NCBI GenBank assembly: GCA_002366835.1
Contig: DFBZ01000064.1
Coordinates: 1 to 46,235, forward strand
Source of the DNA: Gammaproteobacteria bacterium UBA3067
GTDB lineage: Bacteria; Pseudomonadota; Gammaproteobacteria; Pseudomonadales; UBA3067
DNA: 46,235 nucleotides
Reading direction: 5' to 3'
Each line of letters opens with the position of its first letter. Position 1 is the stretch's first letter. Positions 34,686-41,990 of the stretch are shown here, in pieces. A program made the translations under genes and the position numbers. Below the pieces are notes generated by a model. The model made no database searches. It saw nothing but the letters and a program-made list of their open reading frames with translations, and was not told the DNA's origin.

Positions 34686-35480
34686 ATGGCTGTAATTGCA
34701 CAAGATCAAAGTGTGGCAGGGCACTCTGCTGAAGGTATAACAGAGGCGCCTAAGTTCCCCTGGATGATGGTTGCCGGTGTGTGTACTCTGTTGCTTATTG
34801 TGTTTGGGGCCCTACGTTGGTATCAAAACGAATATTCGTTTACTGTCGGCTTGGATTATTTCGAGCCAGAGTTTCAAACTTATTGGATGACGTTGTTCTG
34901 GGCTCAGTTAGGTGTTATAGGAACGGTTGGCGCTATTGCTGCCCCTTATCTTTGGTTTACGCGAGATAAGGCTTTGAATATCACCCCGCAAGAAGAGCTT
35001 GGTCGTTACTATATGATTCTGTCTATTTTAGCGATTGGCGGTCTTATTCTTTATTTTGCGCTTAATATCTTTACTGAGGCCGATGCCGCATGGCACCAGG
35101 TGACGGTGCGTGATACTGACTTTACGCCCACTCACATCATATTATTTTATGGTGTTTTGCCCATGTTGTTTGTTGGTGTTGTACTCGCCTTTCTCTGGAT
35201 CCATACGCGCATGCCAGATTTTAAAGATAGGATCTCCATTCCGCTTTCTATTCTTGCGGCAGGCCCGTTATTAATTGCACCTAACCTGGGCTATAACGAA
35301 TGGGGACATACTTTCTTTTATGCAGAAGAATTGTTTGGTGCACCAATTCATTGGGGCTTTGTGACTCTAGGGTGGGCCTTTCTGGGTGTGGCTGGTTTTC
35401 TCGTGCAGTGCTTTAGTCGGATGGCGCAGCTTACTGAGATTGTTGGTGATGAGCCAAGAAATAGAGGTGCTTCTGCTTAG
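34686..35480 (+). CDS. pmoC: Particulate hydrocarbon monooxygenase subunit C
   Basis: 264 residues; the ATG at 34686 has the strong ribosome site GGAGG, whereas the ATG 60 bases earlier has none. The metal ligands known from Methylococcus PmoC are all present: D-A-A-W-H and T-H-I for Asp156, His160, His173, and N-E-W-G-H plus P-I-H-W-G-F for Asn227, His231, His245. Counted from the upstream Met they are D153, H157, H170 and N224, H228, H242. Spacings match exactly, so the CuC and CuD sites should be intact. Six to seven membrane helices. Part of the copper membrane monooxygenase that hydroxylates methane, ammonia or short alkanes. A terminator follows it. Confidence 0.93.
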   Translation: MAVIAQDQSVAGHSAEGITEAPKFPWMMVAGVCTLLLIVFGALRWYQNEYSFTVGLDYFEPEFQTYWMTLFWAQLGVIGTVGAIAAPYLWFTRDKALNITPQEELGRYYMILSILAIGGLILYFALNIFTEADAAWHQVTVRDTDFTPTHIILFYGVLPMLFVGVVLAFLWIHTRMPDFKDRISIPLSILAAGPLLIAPNLGYNEWGHTFFYAEELFGAPIHWGFVTLGWAFLGVAGFLVQCFSRMAQLTEIVGDEPRNRGASA

Positions 35481-35517
35481 GCTATTTTATCGGAGAAAAG
35501 AAATGTAGTGGAAATAT

Positions 35518-35542
35518 AAGGGCGCCTTCGTGGCGCCTTTTT
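35518..35542 (+). terminator. Rho-independent terminator after pmoC
   Basis: AAG + GGCGCC, loop TTCGT, GGCGCC + TTTTT. A strong GC stem followed by a T-run, 38 bases past the pmoC stop. It should cut most read-through into pmoAB. Confidence 0.85.
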
Positions 35543-36087
35543 CATGGGTGTGAGTTTCTCGGCGTGCCCCTTCAAATCTGATTTGACGGGATTTTAATGC
35601 TAACGACGAAAATAAACGTGACTACCTGCCCTGTTTTAAAGAAGCTGCCGCCCGCGTAGCTTTTTTGAAATCCTATTTATTTATCCCTGCCTCCTGATTT
35701 CAAGTAGTGTGGATCTTTTATTTTTAATGTTTTCTTTAAGTGGTTTGAAATAACCCCAATATTTTTTCCTTGCGGCGTGTCTTAATATTGTTTGTCCGCG
35801 CTATTGGTGTTAAAAATACGCCTAATAAAAATAATATTATATTGCACACAGGATGTCGTGCGTATCAGTTTGTCACTATGTTAATTGCGTATTTTTTGTC
35901 GGCTTTGGAAAGTATGGTGCTGTGTGAGTGCTTTCTATGGCCTTATTGAGCAACAGAATGTTGGAGTTTAATTGCTCTTAGATGTGCGTAATGGCACAAG
36001 TGATAATTTAAGAAGGAGCGCTGTCCTATGGAAGCGCTAAAGAAATAATAAAAACAAATATAGTCTATGTGACTAAAAGGAGTAATT
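35543..36087 (+). other. Long AT-rich leader between pmoC and pmoA
   Basis: 545 bases without a credible gene. Given the terminator before it, it should hold a separate pmoAB promoter, but I could not pick one. AAAAGGAG at 36074-36081 is the pmoA ribosome site. No copy of the 17-bp palindrome seen at the copper genes is found here. Confidence 0.5.
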
Positions 36088-36891
36088 ATGTCTACTGAAT
36101 ACCTTCCTGGCGAAGTTCATGATGATGAGCTGGATCCCAATGAAATTCGTTATGTAGAAGGCGCTGTGAGAAATAGCGCCGAGCAACTGGCGGCATATAA
36201 GAATATTGATCTGGCAACGCTGCCATTACTTTTCCTTTTGTTTGGAGGTATTTCAGTATTTCTATTTGCCTTGACGGTAGGAGATTGGGATTTTTGGATG
36301 GATTGGCGAGATCGCCGGTGGTGGCCTCTGGTAACACCATTTTCATTGATTCTACTACCATCTGTGTTAGGCACATTTATGTGGCTGAAGTTTCGTCTCC
36401 CTATGGGGGCAACGTTTGCTACGATGAGTTTTCTCGCTGCATCTTGGGCCAGTCGATATGCAAACTTCCATGATTTTGCGGGCTTCCCTCTAAATTTTGT
36501 TTCACCCTCAACGTGGGTTGGTTTGGGTGTTGTACTTGATGCAACACTGCTTATTTCGCGTAGCTTTTATTTTACCGGTTTTGTTGGAGCCTTCTTATTT
36601 GGGCTTTTAACCTACACCATCAATTGGCCTATTTTTGCGCCATTTCGAATCCCAATTGAGTACAACGGCACCATGGTTACTGTTGCTGACTTGATGGGGT
36701 ATATGTACATCAGAACAGCTATTCCTGAGTATGTTCGAATCATCGAAGAATCTACCTTGAGAACCTTTGGGGAGGCGGTGACGCCACTTACTGCAGTGTT
36801 TGCGGGTTTTGTAACAATTCTCAACTATTACCTTTGGTGTTGGGTTGGACACAAGATTAGCGTTAGCCGTTGGATGAATCGCATTATCTAG
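36088..36891 (+). CDS. pmoA: Particulate hydrocarbon monooxygenase subunit A
   Basis: 267 residues with about seven membrane helices. Family motifs include VGDWDFWMDWRDRRWWPLVT near residue 64, FRLPMGATFATMSFLAASW, NWPIFAPFRIPIEYNGTMVT and DLMGYMYIRTAIPEYVRIIE. These match the PmoA/AmoA superfamily throughout. The N-terminal cytoplasmic part is longer and more acidic than I recall for Methylococcus PmoA (GEVHDDELDPNEIRYVEGAV). It is co-transcribed with pmoB, which starts 34 bases later. The sequence does not by itself say whether the substrate is methane, ammonia or a C2-C4 hydrocarbon; the divergence suggests the last. Confidence 0.95.
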   Translation: MSTEYLPGEVHDDELDPNEIRYVEGAVRNSAEQLAAYKNIDLATLPLLFLLFGGISVFLFALTVGDWDFWMDWRDRRWWPLVTPFSLILLPSVLGTFMWLKFRLPMGATFATMSFLAASWASRYANFHDFAGFPLNFVSPSTWVGLGVVLDATLLISRSFYFTGFVGAFLFGLLTYTINWPIFAPFRIPIEYNGTMVTVADLMGYMYIRTAIPEYVRIIEESTLRTFGEAVTPLTAVFAGFVTILNYYLWCWVGHKISVSRWMNRII

Positions 36892-36925
36892 TGCTGAATA
36901 TAAAAAATAAAAATAAGGGAATAGA

Positions 36926-38164
36926 ATGATGTATAAAAAAATTATAGGAATATTGCTTTTGTCGCTCACGTTTTTCACTTTTGGTGAAATGGCATTTGCA
37001 CATGGGGAGAGAGCGCAGCAAGCTGGCCTCAGAATGCGGACGCTGAACTGGTGGGATATAGAGGTGACGCCAAAAAAAGTGACTGTTAACGAAGTCATTA
37101 CCATAAAAGGAAAGTTTTCTCCCTCTGTATGGTGGCCAAAGCATATGGCAAATCCATCTGAAAGACTTGCCTACTTAAACATTGGTGTGCCAGGCCCAGT
37201 ATTCGTGCGCATTGATTCACGCGTTAATGGCGTGCCGATGATCCGGTCAACTCATTTTGAGCTGGGTAAAACCTATGACTTTGAGATCAAGTTGAAAGCG
37301 AGAACACCGGGTCGTTACCACATGCACCCTGTTCTTAGTGTGCATGATACGGGGCCAATTATCGGTTCTGGTCAGTGGGTGGAAATAACCGGCGATCAAA
37401 AAAACTTTGAAAACAAAGTCACCACTCTAACGGGGGAGGTGATTGATCTTGAAACCCAGGGTATGAAGGAGATTGCTACTTGGCATCTATTCTGGGTTGC
37501 TGTTGGTCTGGCGTGGATGTTTTACTGGTTCAGAAAGTTACCTGTGCTTATGCCGCGCTTTAAGGAAGTCGAACGTTTAGGCCCCTTGCATGCCAATGAT
37601 ATGATCAGCATGAAAGACATGGTGGTCGGCGTGGTATTTTTTGGTGGGATTCTTATCGCCATCGCTGCGAGCTATGTGTGGACGCAGAATCAATATCCTG
37701 TTACCACCCCTTTGCAGACGGGTGAAGTGGAAGTGGCCCCGTTGCCTGGTCAGGGTGACGTAGTCCAAATCAAAATGCTCGACGCACGTTATCGCTTGCC
37801 TGGCAGGAGCTTTAAAGTTGATCTTGAGGTAACTAACAATGGGGATAGTCCTATTCGTTTAGGTGAATTTCTCACCGCCAATATTCGCTTTGTTAATAGG
37901 GATGTAATGGGGGATGTTCAGCCAATTGATGAGCAGGATCTCATTGCGAAGGAAGGCTTGGTGGTTGATGATAATTTGATTCAACCTGGGGAGATGCGCA
38001 AAATTACCCTGAGAGCGGAAGATGCCTTGTGGGAAACAATGCGTTTAACGAGCTTGGTGTATGACCCTGATAGCCGCTTTGCCGCTATGCTCTTCTTCTT
38101 TGATGGGGAAGGTAAGCGTTATCATATTGAGGTAGGTGGACAGATGATGCCTACGTTTAGTTAA
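36926..38164 (+). CDS. pmoB: Particulate hydrocarbon monooxygenase subunit B
   Basis: 412 residues. The signal peptide ends AFA, so the mature protein begins with His26 (HGERAQQAG). His26, His132 and His134 (YHMHP) are the counterparts of His33, His137 and His139 that bind copper at the CuB site in Methylococcus. The bis-His pair is lost: the residue matching His48 is Asn41 (TLNWWD) and that matching His72 is Ser65 (GKFSPS). Two membrane helices at ~185-202 and ~231-250 link the two cupredoxin domains, as expected. The second cupredoxin domain ends normally. Loss of bis-His but retention of CuB is compatible with activity. Confidence 0.95.
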   Translation: MMYKKIIGILLLSLTFFTFGEMAFAHGERAQQAGLRMRTLNWWDIEVTPKKVTVNEVITIKGKFSPSVWWPKHMANPSERLAYLNIGVPGPVFVRIDSRVNGVPMIRSTHFELGKTYDFEIKLKARTPGRYHMHPVLSVHDTGPIIGSGQWVEITGDQKNFENKVTTLTGEVIDLETQGMKEIATWHLFWVAVGLAWMFYWFRKLPVLMPRFKEVERLGPLHANDMISMKDMVVGVVFFGGILIAIAASYVWTQNQYPVTTPLQTGEVEVAPLPGQGDVVQIKMLDARYRLPGRSFKVDLEVTNNGDSPIRLGEFLTANIRFVNRDVMGDVQPIDEQDLIAKEGLVVDDNLIQPGEMRKITLRAEDALWETMRLTSLVYDPDSRFAAMLFFFDGEGKRYHIEVGGQMMPTFS

Positions 38165-38180
38165 ACCTATAAACCACACT

Positions 38181-38252
38181 TATAAAATAGACTATCTATT
38201 TTATAAAGCTTGTTAAAGGCCTTCTTTGGTATAACTAAAGAAGGCCTTTTTT
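38181..38252 (+). terminator. Two hairpins ending the pmoAB transcript
   Basis: TATAAAATAG/CTATTTTATA forms a 10-bp AT stem at 38181-38205. A strong 13-bp stem, AAAGGCCTTCTTT with AAAGAAGGCCTTT (38215-38249), is followed by T residues. It also has A residues before it and so can serve the converging HD-GYP gene as well. Confidence 0.92.
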
Positions 38253-39522
38253 ATGCCGAGAAACGGCTAAAGCCGCCAATATTGAAGTTACTAACATTAA
38301 CGGTGATCGCGCTACTTGGTAGACTCCGGCTGATTTTTTGACAGGCCTTGCTTTCTGCCATGTTGATTACCTTTGGCTTTGAGAGTGGTTCACGGTTGGC
38401 ATCGGTAATAATGATAAGTTTAGGGTGCAGCCGCATATTTGGTTTGCTTTCTACTACGATACCAAGCTCTTTGCTGTCCAACTCCACGACGCTTCCTGTT
38501 GGGTAAATACCAATGGCTTTTATAAATTCCTCCACCAAATCACCTTGGAATTTTGTATCTCTGAGACTAAATAATAGTTGGCTTGCATCATAGCTGCAAA
38601 GCGCTTTCTGGTCGCTGAGGGGGTTAATAAGGGCTTCGTAATAATCAGAGATCCCCGCGATTTTCCCAACCAATGGAATACGACTTCCGGGAATTCCTGA
38701 TGGGCGGCCACTTCCATCATGACGTTCAAGGTGAGTTTTTATTGCATTGATCACGCGCGGATTCACCTGGCGGCAGTCCTTGATGAGCGCAATGCTCCTA
38801 TCAATAAAGGCGTAGGGGTTTTCATCCTCTGCAATGTTATCAGAGCTATCTTCGTGGGGCTGCTTCAGTAAACCAATTTTCGCTAGAAGTAAGGCTAAAG
38901 TAATATCCTGCAATACTTCCGGCTCTAAACCCAAGTGTCGACCAAAAACAATCGCCCAGATCGTTGCGTTAACCGAGTGTTGAAAGAGATCTGAACGTTG
39001 GCTTTCAAGCTGTGTTAGCCAAATTGCCGAATCTGGATTACTAATTGCGCTTTCTACAAGTGCAGCACTATGTTTGTTGAGGGATGCGAGCGCACGCTCA
39101 TCGCCCTTGGCCAGTTGCTCGCTGATGCTTTCAATGGATTTAATTATCTTGGTATGAACACGCTTAACTTTTTTCAATTCTTTGGAGAAAGCCGAAGACA
39201 GGGTTTTGGTATAACGATCTGATCTTATTTTTACGGGTTTTATATTTGTTTTTCTAGGTGTTTTTGTTACGCAGACTTTCTCTGCGGGCTCAACTTTTAT
39301 CTTATTAGTGATGGGGGATTTTGGAGAGTAATCACTTTTGGAGCGCACGGTGTCAATCAACACGTATTCGCAAAACTTCGACAGTTCGTCAATATCTTCT
39401 TGTGAGCGAACAAAAAATCCCTGCAATGGAAACGGCGTTTCTTTCCAGGCAATAGGTAGTTGGCAAACGAACATGCCGTTTGTCAGCTCTGATAGAAATA
39501 CTTTTCTTTGGTATGCGCTCAT
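38251..39522 (-). CDS. Degenerate HD-GYP protein with DUF3391 domain
   Basis: 423 residues. The N-terminal DUF3391-like part (KVFLSELTNGMFVCQLPIAW, ~1-60) is joined by a basic linker to an HD-GYP-type domain (~165-350). The fold is recognisable (FQHSVNATIWAIVFGRHLGL, GSRIPLVGKIAGISDYYEAL), but the catalytic HD pair is replaced (ALLLAKIGLL) and GYP reads GRP in HLERHDGSGRP. c-di-GMP hydrolysis is therefore unlikely; it may still bind the nucleotide or a partner. An extra C-terminal domain with SKPNMRLHPKLIIITDANRE is present, as in other DUF3391 proteins. Confidence 0.85.
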   Translation of the reverse strand: MSAYQRKVFLSELTNGMFVCQLPIAWKETPFPLQGFFVRSQEDIDELSKFCEYVLIDTVRSKSDYSPKSPITNKIKVEPAEKVCVTKTPRKTNIKPVKIRSDRYTKTLSSAFSKELKKVKRVHTKIIKSIESISEQLAKGDERALASLNKHSAALVESAISNPDSAIWLTQLESQRSDLFQHSVNATIWAIVFGRHLGLEPEVLQDITLALLLAKIGLLKQPHEDSSDNIAEDENPYAFIDRSIALIKDCRQVNPRVINAIKTHLERHDGSGRPSGIPGSRIPLVGKIAGISDYYEALINPLSDQKALCSYDASQLLFSLRDTKFQGDLVEEFIKAIGIYPTGSVVELDSKELGIVVESKPNMRLHPKLIIITDANREPLSKPKVINMAESKACQKISRSLPSSAITVNVSNFNIGGFSRFSA

Positions 39523-39796
39523 GGCTTTACCTCTACTTATGCCAATGACTATGTTGTTAAGCTATCATACAAAAATACGAAGCGTTAGTGGATGAAAGGG
39601 GATATGTCGATCAGCTCACGAATTGCTGTTAATGTCTTGTCGCGAGTGTGAACGAGTTAATGGTTTTTTTAAAGAACGGCAAAAGGTGACAAAAATTTGC
39701 ACCAGTGCCGTGTTTTGCTAGCACTTCGATGCTTATACTTGTTCGTAGAGTGATGATGTTACCGTCTTTAAATAATACGGTTGTGAGGCCGAACAA

Positions 39797-40837
39797 ATGA
39801 ATAAAATAGAGAAATTTTATACAGTAGAATTGGACCTTCTTGAAAAATATGAAGATTTTTCTTCGCTGTCCGTCGGTGATTTAAATAACATCAGGAATAG
39901 TTCTGGTGTTATTAATCTCAAAAAAGGCAGGTCGCCACTTAAAGCGGCGGGTAGGAATAATCTGTTTTATTTTATTAGCGGTGAGCTTGAGGTGAGGTTA
40001 GGTAACCAAACCTACTTTATTAATAGCCACTCAGACGAGAAAACGCTAAGAAAAGCCTTTAACGAGAGAAGTGATATATTGTCGATTTCTGCTACGCGGC
40101 ATAGCTCAGTTCTTTTTGTTGAGAAGAGTGCTCTCTACGACTTATTAGCATTTGAAAATATGGGTGATTATGTGGTTGAAGACCTGACTATGGATAGTGG
40201 CACGACAGACGATGCTGACTGGATGCAATCAATGTTGGCAACCAAGTTGTTTAGAAAAATACCACCACAAAACATTCAAAAATTATTTTTATCATTTAGG
40301 CCGCAAACGATTGCTAGAGGTATTCGTGTTGTAAGTGAGGGGGAGCAAGGGGATCAGTTTTATGTGATTAAAAAAGGCGCTGCAACCGTGTCAAGGAAGG
40401 GAGCAATGGGACAAGATGTTGAGATGGCAACTCTGAAAGAAGGCGATTACTTTGGAGAAGAAGCTCTCGTGGGGGAGACGACCCGTAACGCCTCGATCGC
40501 GATGTTAAGTGATGGTGAACTTATGTGTCTCAATAAAGAAACCTTCCAGCAATTGTTGCAGGCGCCTGTTTTGCAAAATATAACAAAACTAAATATTGAT
40601 AAATGGAGCGATGAAAATCAAAGAGTGGTTGTTATAGATGTCCGCTTGCCGATAGAATTTCGTCATGATCATAAGGAGGGACGAATTAATATTCCCCTTT
40701 CGGATTTAAGAAATAAAATCCCGGCTTTGCATGAAGGTGCTAGGTATGTGATTGCTTGTGATGATGGCCCCCGAAGTCGACTGGGAGCCTATTTGCTCAA
40801 TGAAGCCGGCCTAGAGGCCTATATCTTGGCATCCTAA
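39797..40837 (+). CDS. cNMP-binding and rhodanese domain fusion protein
   Basis: 346 residues. Domain 1 (~20-120) is a worn cyclic-nucleotide-binding fold. Domain 2 (~145-260) keeps the phosphate-binding cassette FGEEALVGETTRNA (219-232), so it should bind cAMP, cGMP or a similar nucleotide. Domain 3 (~270-346) is a rhodanese with DVRLPIEFR and the loop CDDGPRS (Cys321), a complete catalytic site. A weak promoter is possible (TGTTTT at 39711, TATACT at 39734). It probably links a nucleotide signal to sulfur or redox chemistry; the actual role is unknown. Fusions of this kind are seen in other proteobacteria. Confidence 0.88.
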   Translation: MNKIEKFYTVELDLLEKYEDFSSLSVGDLNNIRNSSGVINLKKGRSPLKAAGRNNLFYFISGELEVRLGNQTYFINSHSDEKTLRKAFNERSDILSISATRHSSVLFVEKSALYDLLAFENMGDYVVEDLTMDSGTTDDADWMQSMLATKLFRKIPPQNIQKLFLSFRPQTIARGIRVVSEGEQGDQFYVIKKGAATVSRKGAMGQDVEMATLKEGDYFGEEALVGETTRNASIAMLSDGELMCLNKETFQQLLQAPVLQNITKLNIDKWSDENQRVVVIDVRLPIEFRHDHKEGRINIPLSDLRNKIPALHEGARYVIACDDGPRSRLGAYLLNEAGLEAYILAS

Positions 40838-40925
40838 ACCGGCTCTTTATATTGTGCTAGCGCCCAGATGTATCCAGAGCTTTTCTGGCAAAATGGCGCT
40901 CGCGTAAAGATCTTATGATTTCCTG

Positions 40926-41675
40926 CTATTGTGGATTTCTCCACGGCAATAAGCCTTTTTCAATATGCTCCACCGATGGGTAGACTTCTTCTTCTCGTCC
41001 CTCTCCTTCACACTCAGGTGCTAAGGCGTTACCTTCCGCACGAATGACATTGATATAGGGTGCGTAGCCGGTAGACACAACATGCTCAGGCATAGAGGGG
41101 GTTGCTTCTTTAAACCAGGCCTTTACATGGCCGGCAGAACAATATTGAACGGTCGGTATATGCACTTTTAACTTTGATACGCAGCCTTCCAGGTAGGGTA
41201 CTTGTGCGCGAAAGTTGACACTGCTGTAGAAGTCGGGCGGAACATGTCCCGCGATCCATTGAATCGCACCCACATCTTCATTTTTTAGGCCGTGGCTGTA
41301 GTACTCGCCAACGTGTGCTTTCGGATTTCTGATGATTTTCCAATTGGCGCTGGCTTCGGGGCGCACCGACATTAAGCCGTTTGCACCGTAACGGTCCCCA
41401 GAATGGCTCTTGGTATAAGCAATACCTTCCAAATCCTTATCATTGGGCATAATGGCCACTGCATGGCGTGTCGGAAAACTTTTTCTGCCATCAGCGTTGC
41501 TGCACCCATGGGACAGGTTGAGGGATAAATAGGCAGTGCTGCCTTCCTGGTAGTCTCTGCCGTTATAAAAATCCAGGTTATCCTTTGGAACAAAGTTAGC
41601 GTGGGCGAGAGCTGTATCAATAGTTCCCGCTGTCATGCCGAGTGCCAGCAGTACTTTTAGGGCGCTTTTTTTCAT
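40926..41675 (-). CDS. YcnI-like (DUF1775) periplasmic copper-binding protein
   Basis: 249 residues. The signal peptide (ending in TALA) leaves His25 as the mature N-terminus (HANFVP), the hallmark of YcnI proteins, which bind Cu(II) through the terminal His. DUF1775-like signatures are STAYLSLNLSHGC, HVPPDFYSSVNFRAQVPYLE, and VQYCSAGHVKAWFKE with the family Cys and Trp. It probably holds or delivers copper in the periplasm. It is longer at the C-terminus than typical YcnI domains (Glu-rich ECEGEGREEE tail). The upstream palindrome matches the one at the OprC-like gene. Confidence 0.75.
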   Translation of the reverse strand: MKKSALKVLLALGMTAGTIDTALAHANFVPKDNLDFYNGRDYQEGSTAYLSLNLSHGCSNADGRKSFPTRHAVAIMPNDKDLEGIAYTKSHSGDRYGANGLMSVRPEASANWKIIRNPKAHVGEYYSHGLKNEDVGAIQWIAGHVPPDFYSSVNFRAQVPYLEGCVSKLKVHIPTVQYCSAGHVKAWFKEATPSMPEHVVSTGYAPYINVIRAEGNALAPECEGEGREEEVYPSVEHIEKGLLPWRNPQ

Positions 41676-41712
41676 GCGTTTTTTCTCCTGTCTATCTTTT
41701 TAATGGGCTTGC

Positions 41713-41758
41713 AGTGTAACGAGGTTCTTGGGGCTCTTGCCTGCGGCCAATTGTCGCA
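41713..41758 (-). promoter_or_regulatory. Palindromic operator plus promoter of the YcnI-like gene
   Basis: On the minus strand TGCGACAATTGGCCGCA (41758-41742) matches the receptor-gene operator at 14 of 17 positions. It is followed after exactly 23 bases by -10 TACACT (41718-41713); the -35 region (GGCAAG) is poor. A start near 41706 gives a ~30-nt leader to the ATG at 41675. Same geometry as at 14834-14879. Confidence 0.6.
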
Positions 41759-41761
41759 GGT

Positions 41762-41990
41762 GGTGAATTTCTAAACCAATATTCACCTCGCGAAAGCTAA
41801 CGAAGCATTTGACTTGTTTCATTTTTTTTCCTGATTAACTACCCGTTGTTGATGGGCTAAGCTTAAAATTGGGTGGTTTCATGCGGGCTTAATCAGAAAG
41901 CCCTGAAGCTTATGGCGAAGGTACGAAAAGTACGTATATCGGTGTCGGTTTAACGGCTTGCTTCTATTTTATTAGGGATAAAAGAACACA
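41762..41990 (+). other. Intergenic region before the NRPS gene
   Basis: GGTGAAT/ATTCACC forms a short hairpin at about 41762-41787. No promoter or operator stands out in the rest. The 315-base gap between the divergent YcnI-like and NRPS genes must hold both promoters. Confidence 0.4.

Noticed and set aside
36607..37104. 165-residue minus-strand frame opposite pmoA/pmoB
   Set aside because: Shadow of two well-supported genes on the plus strand.
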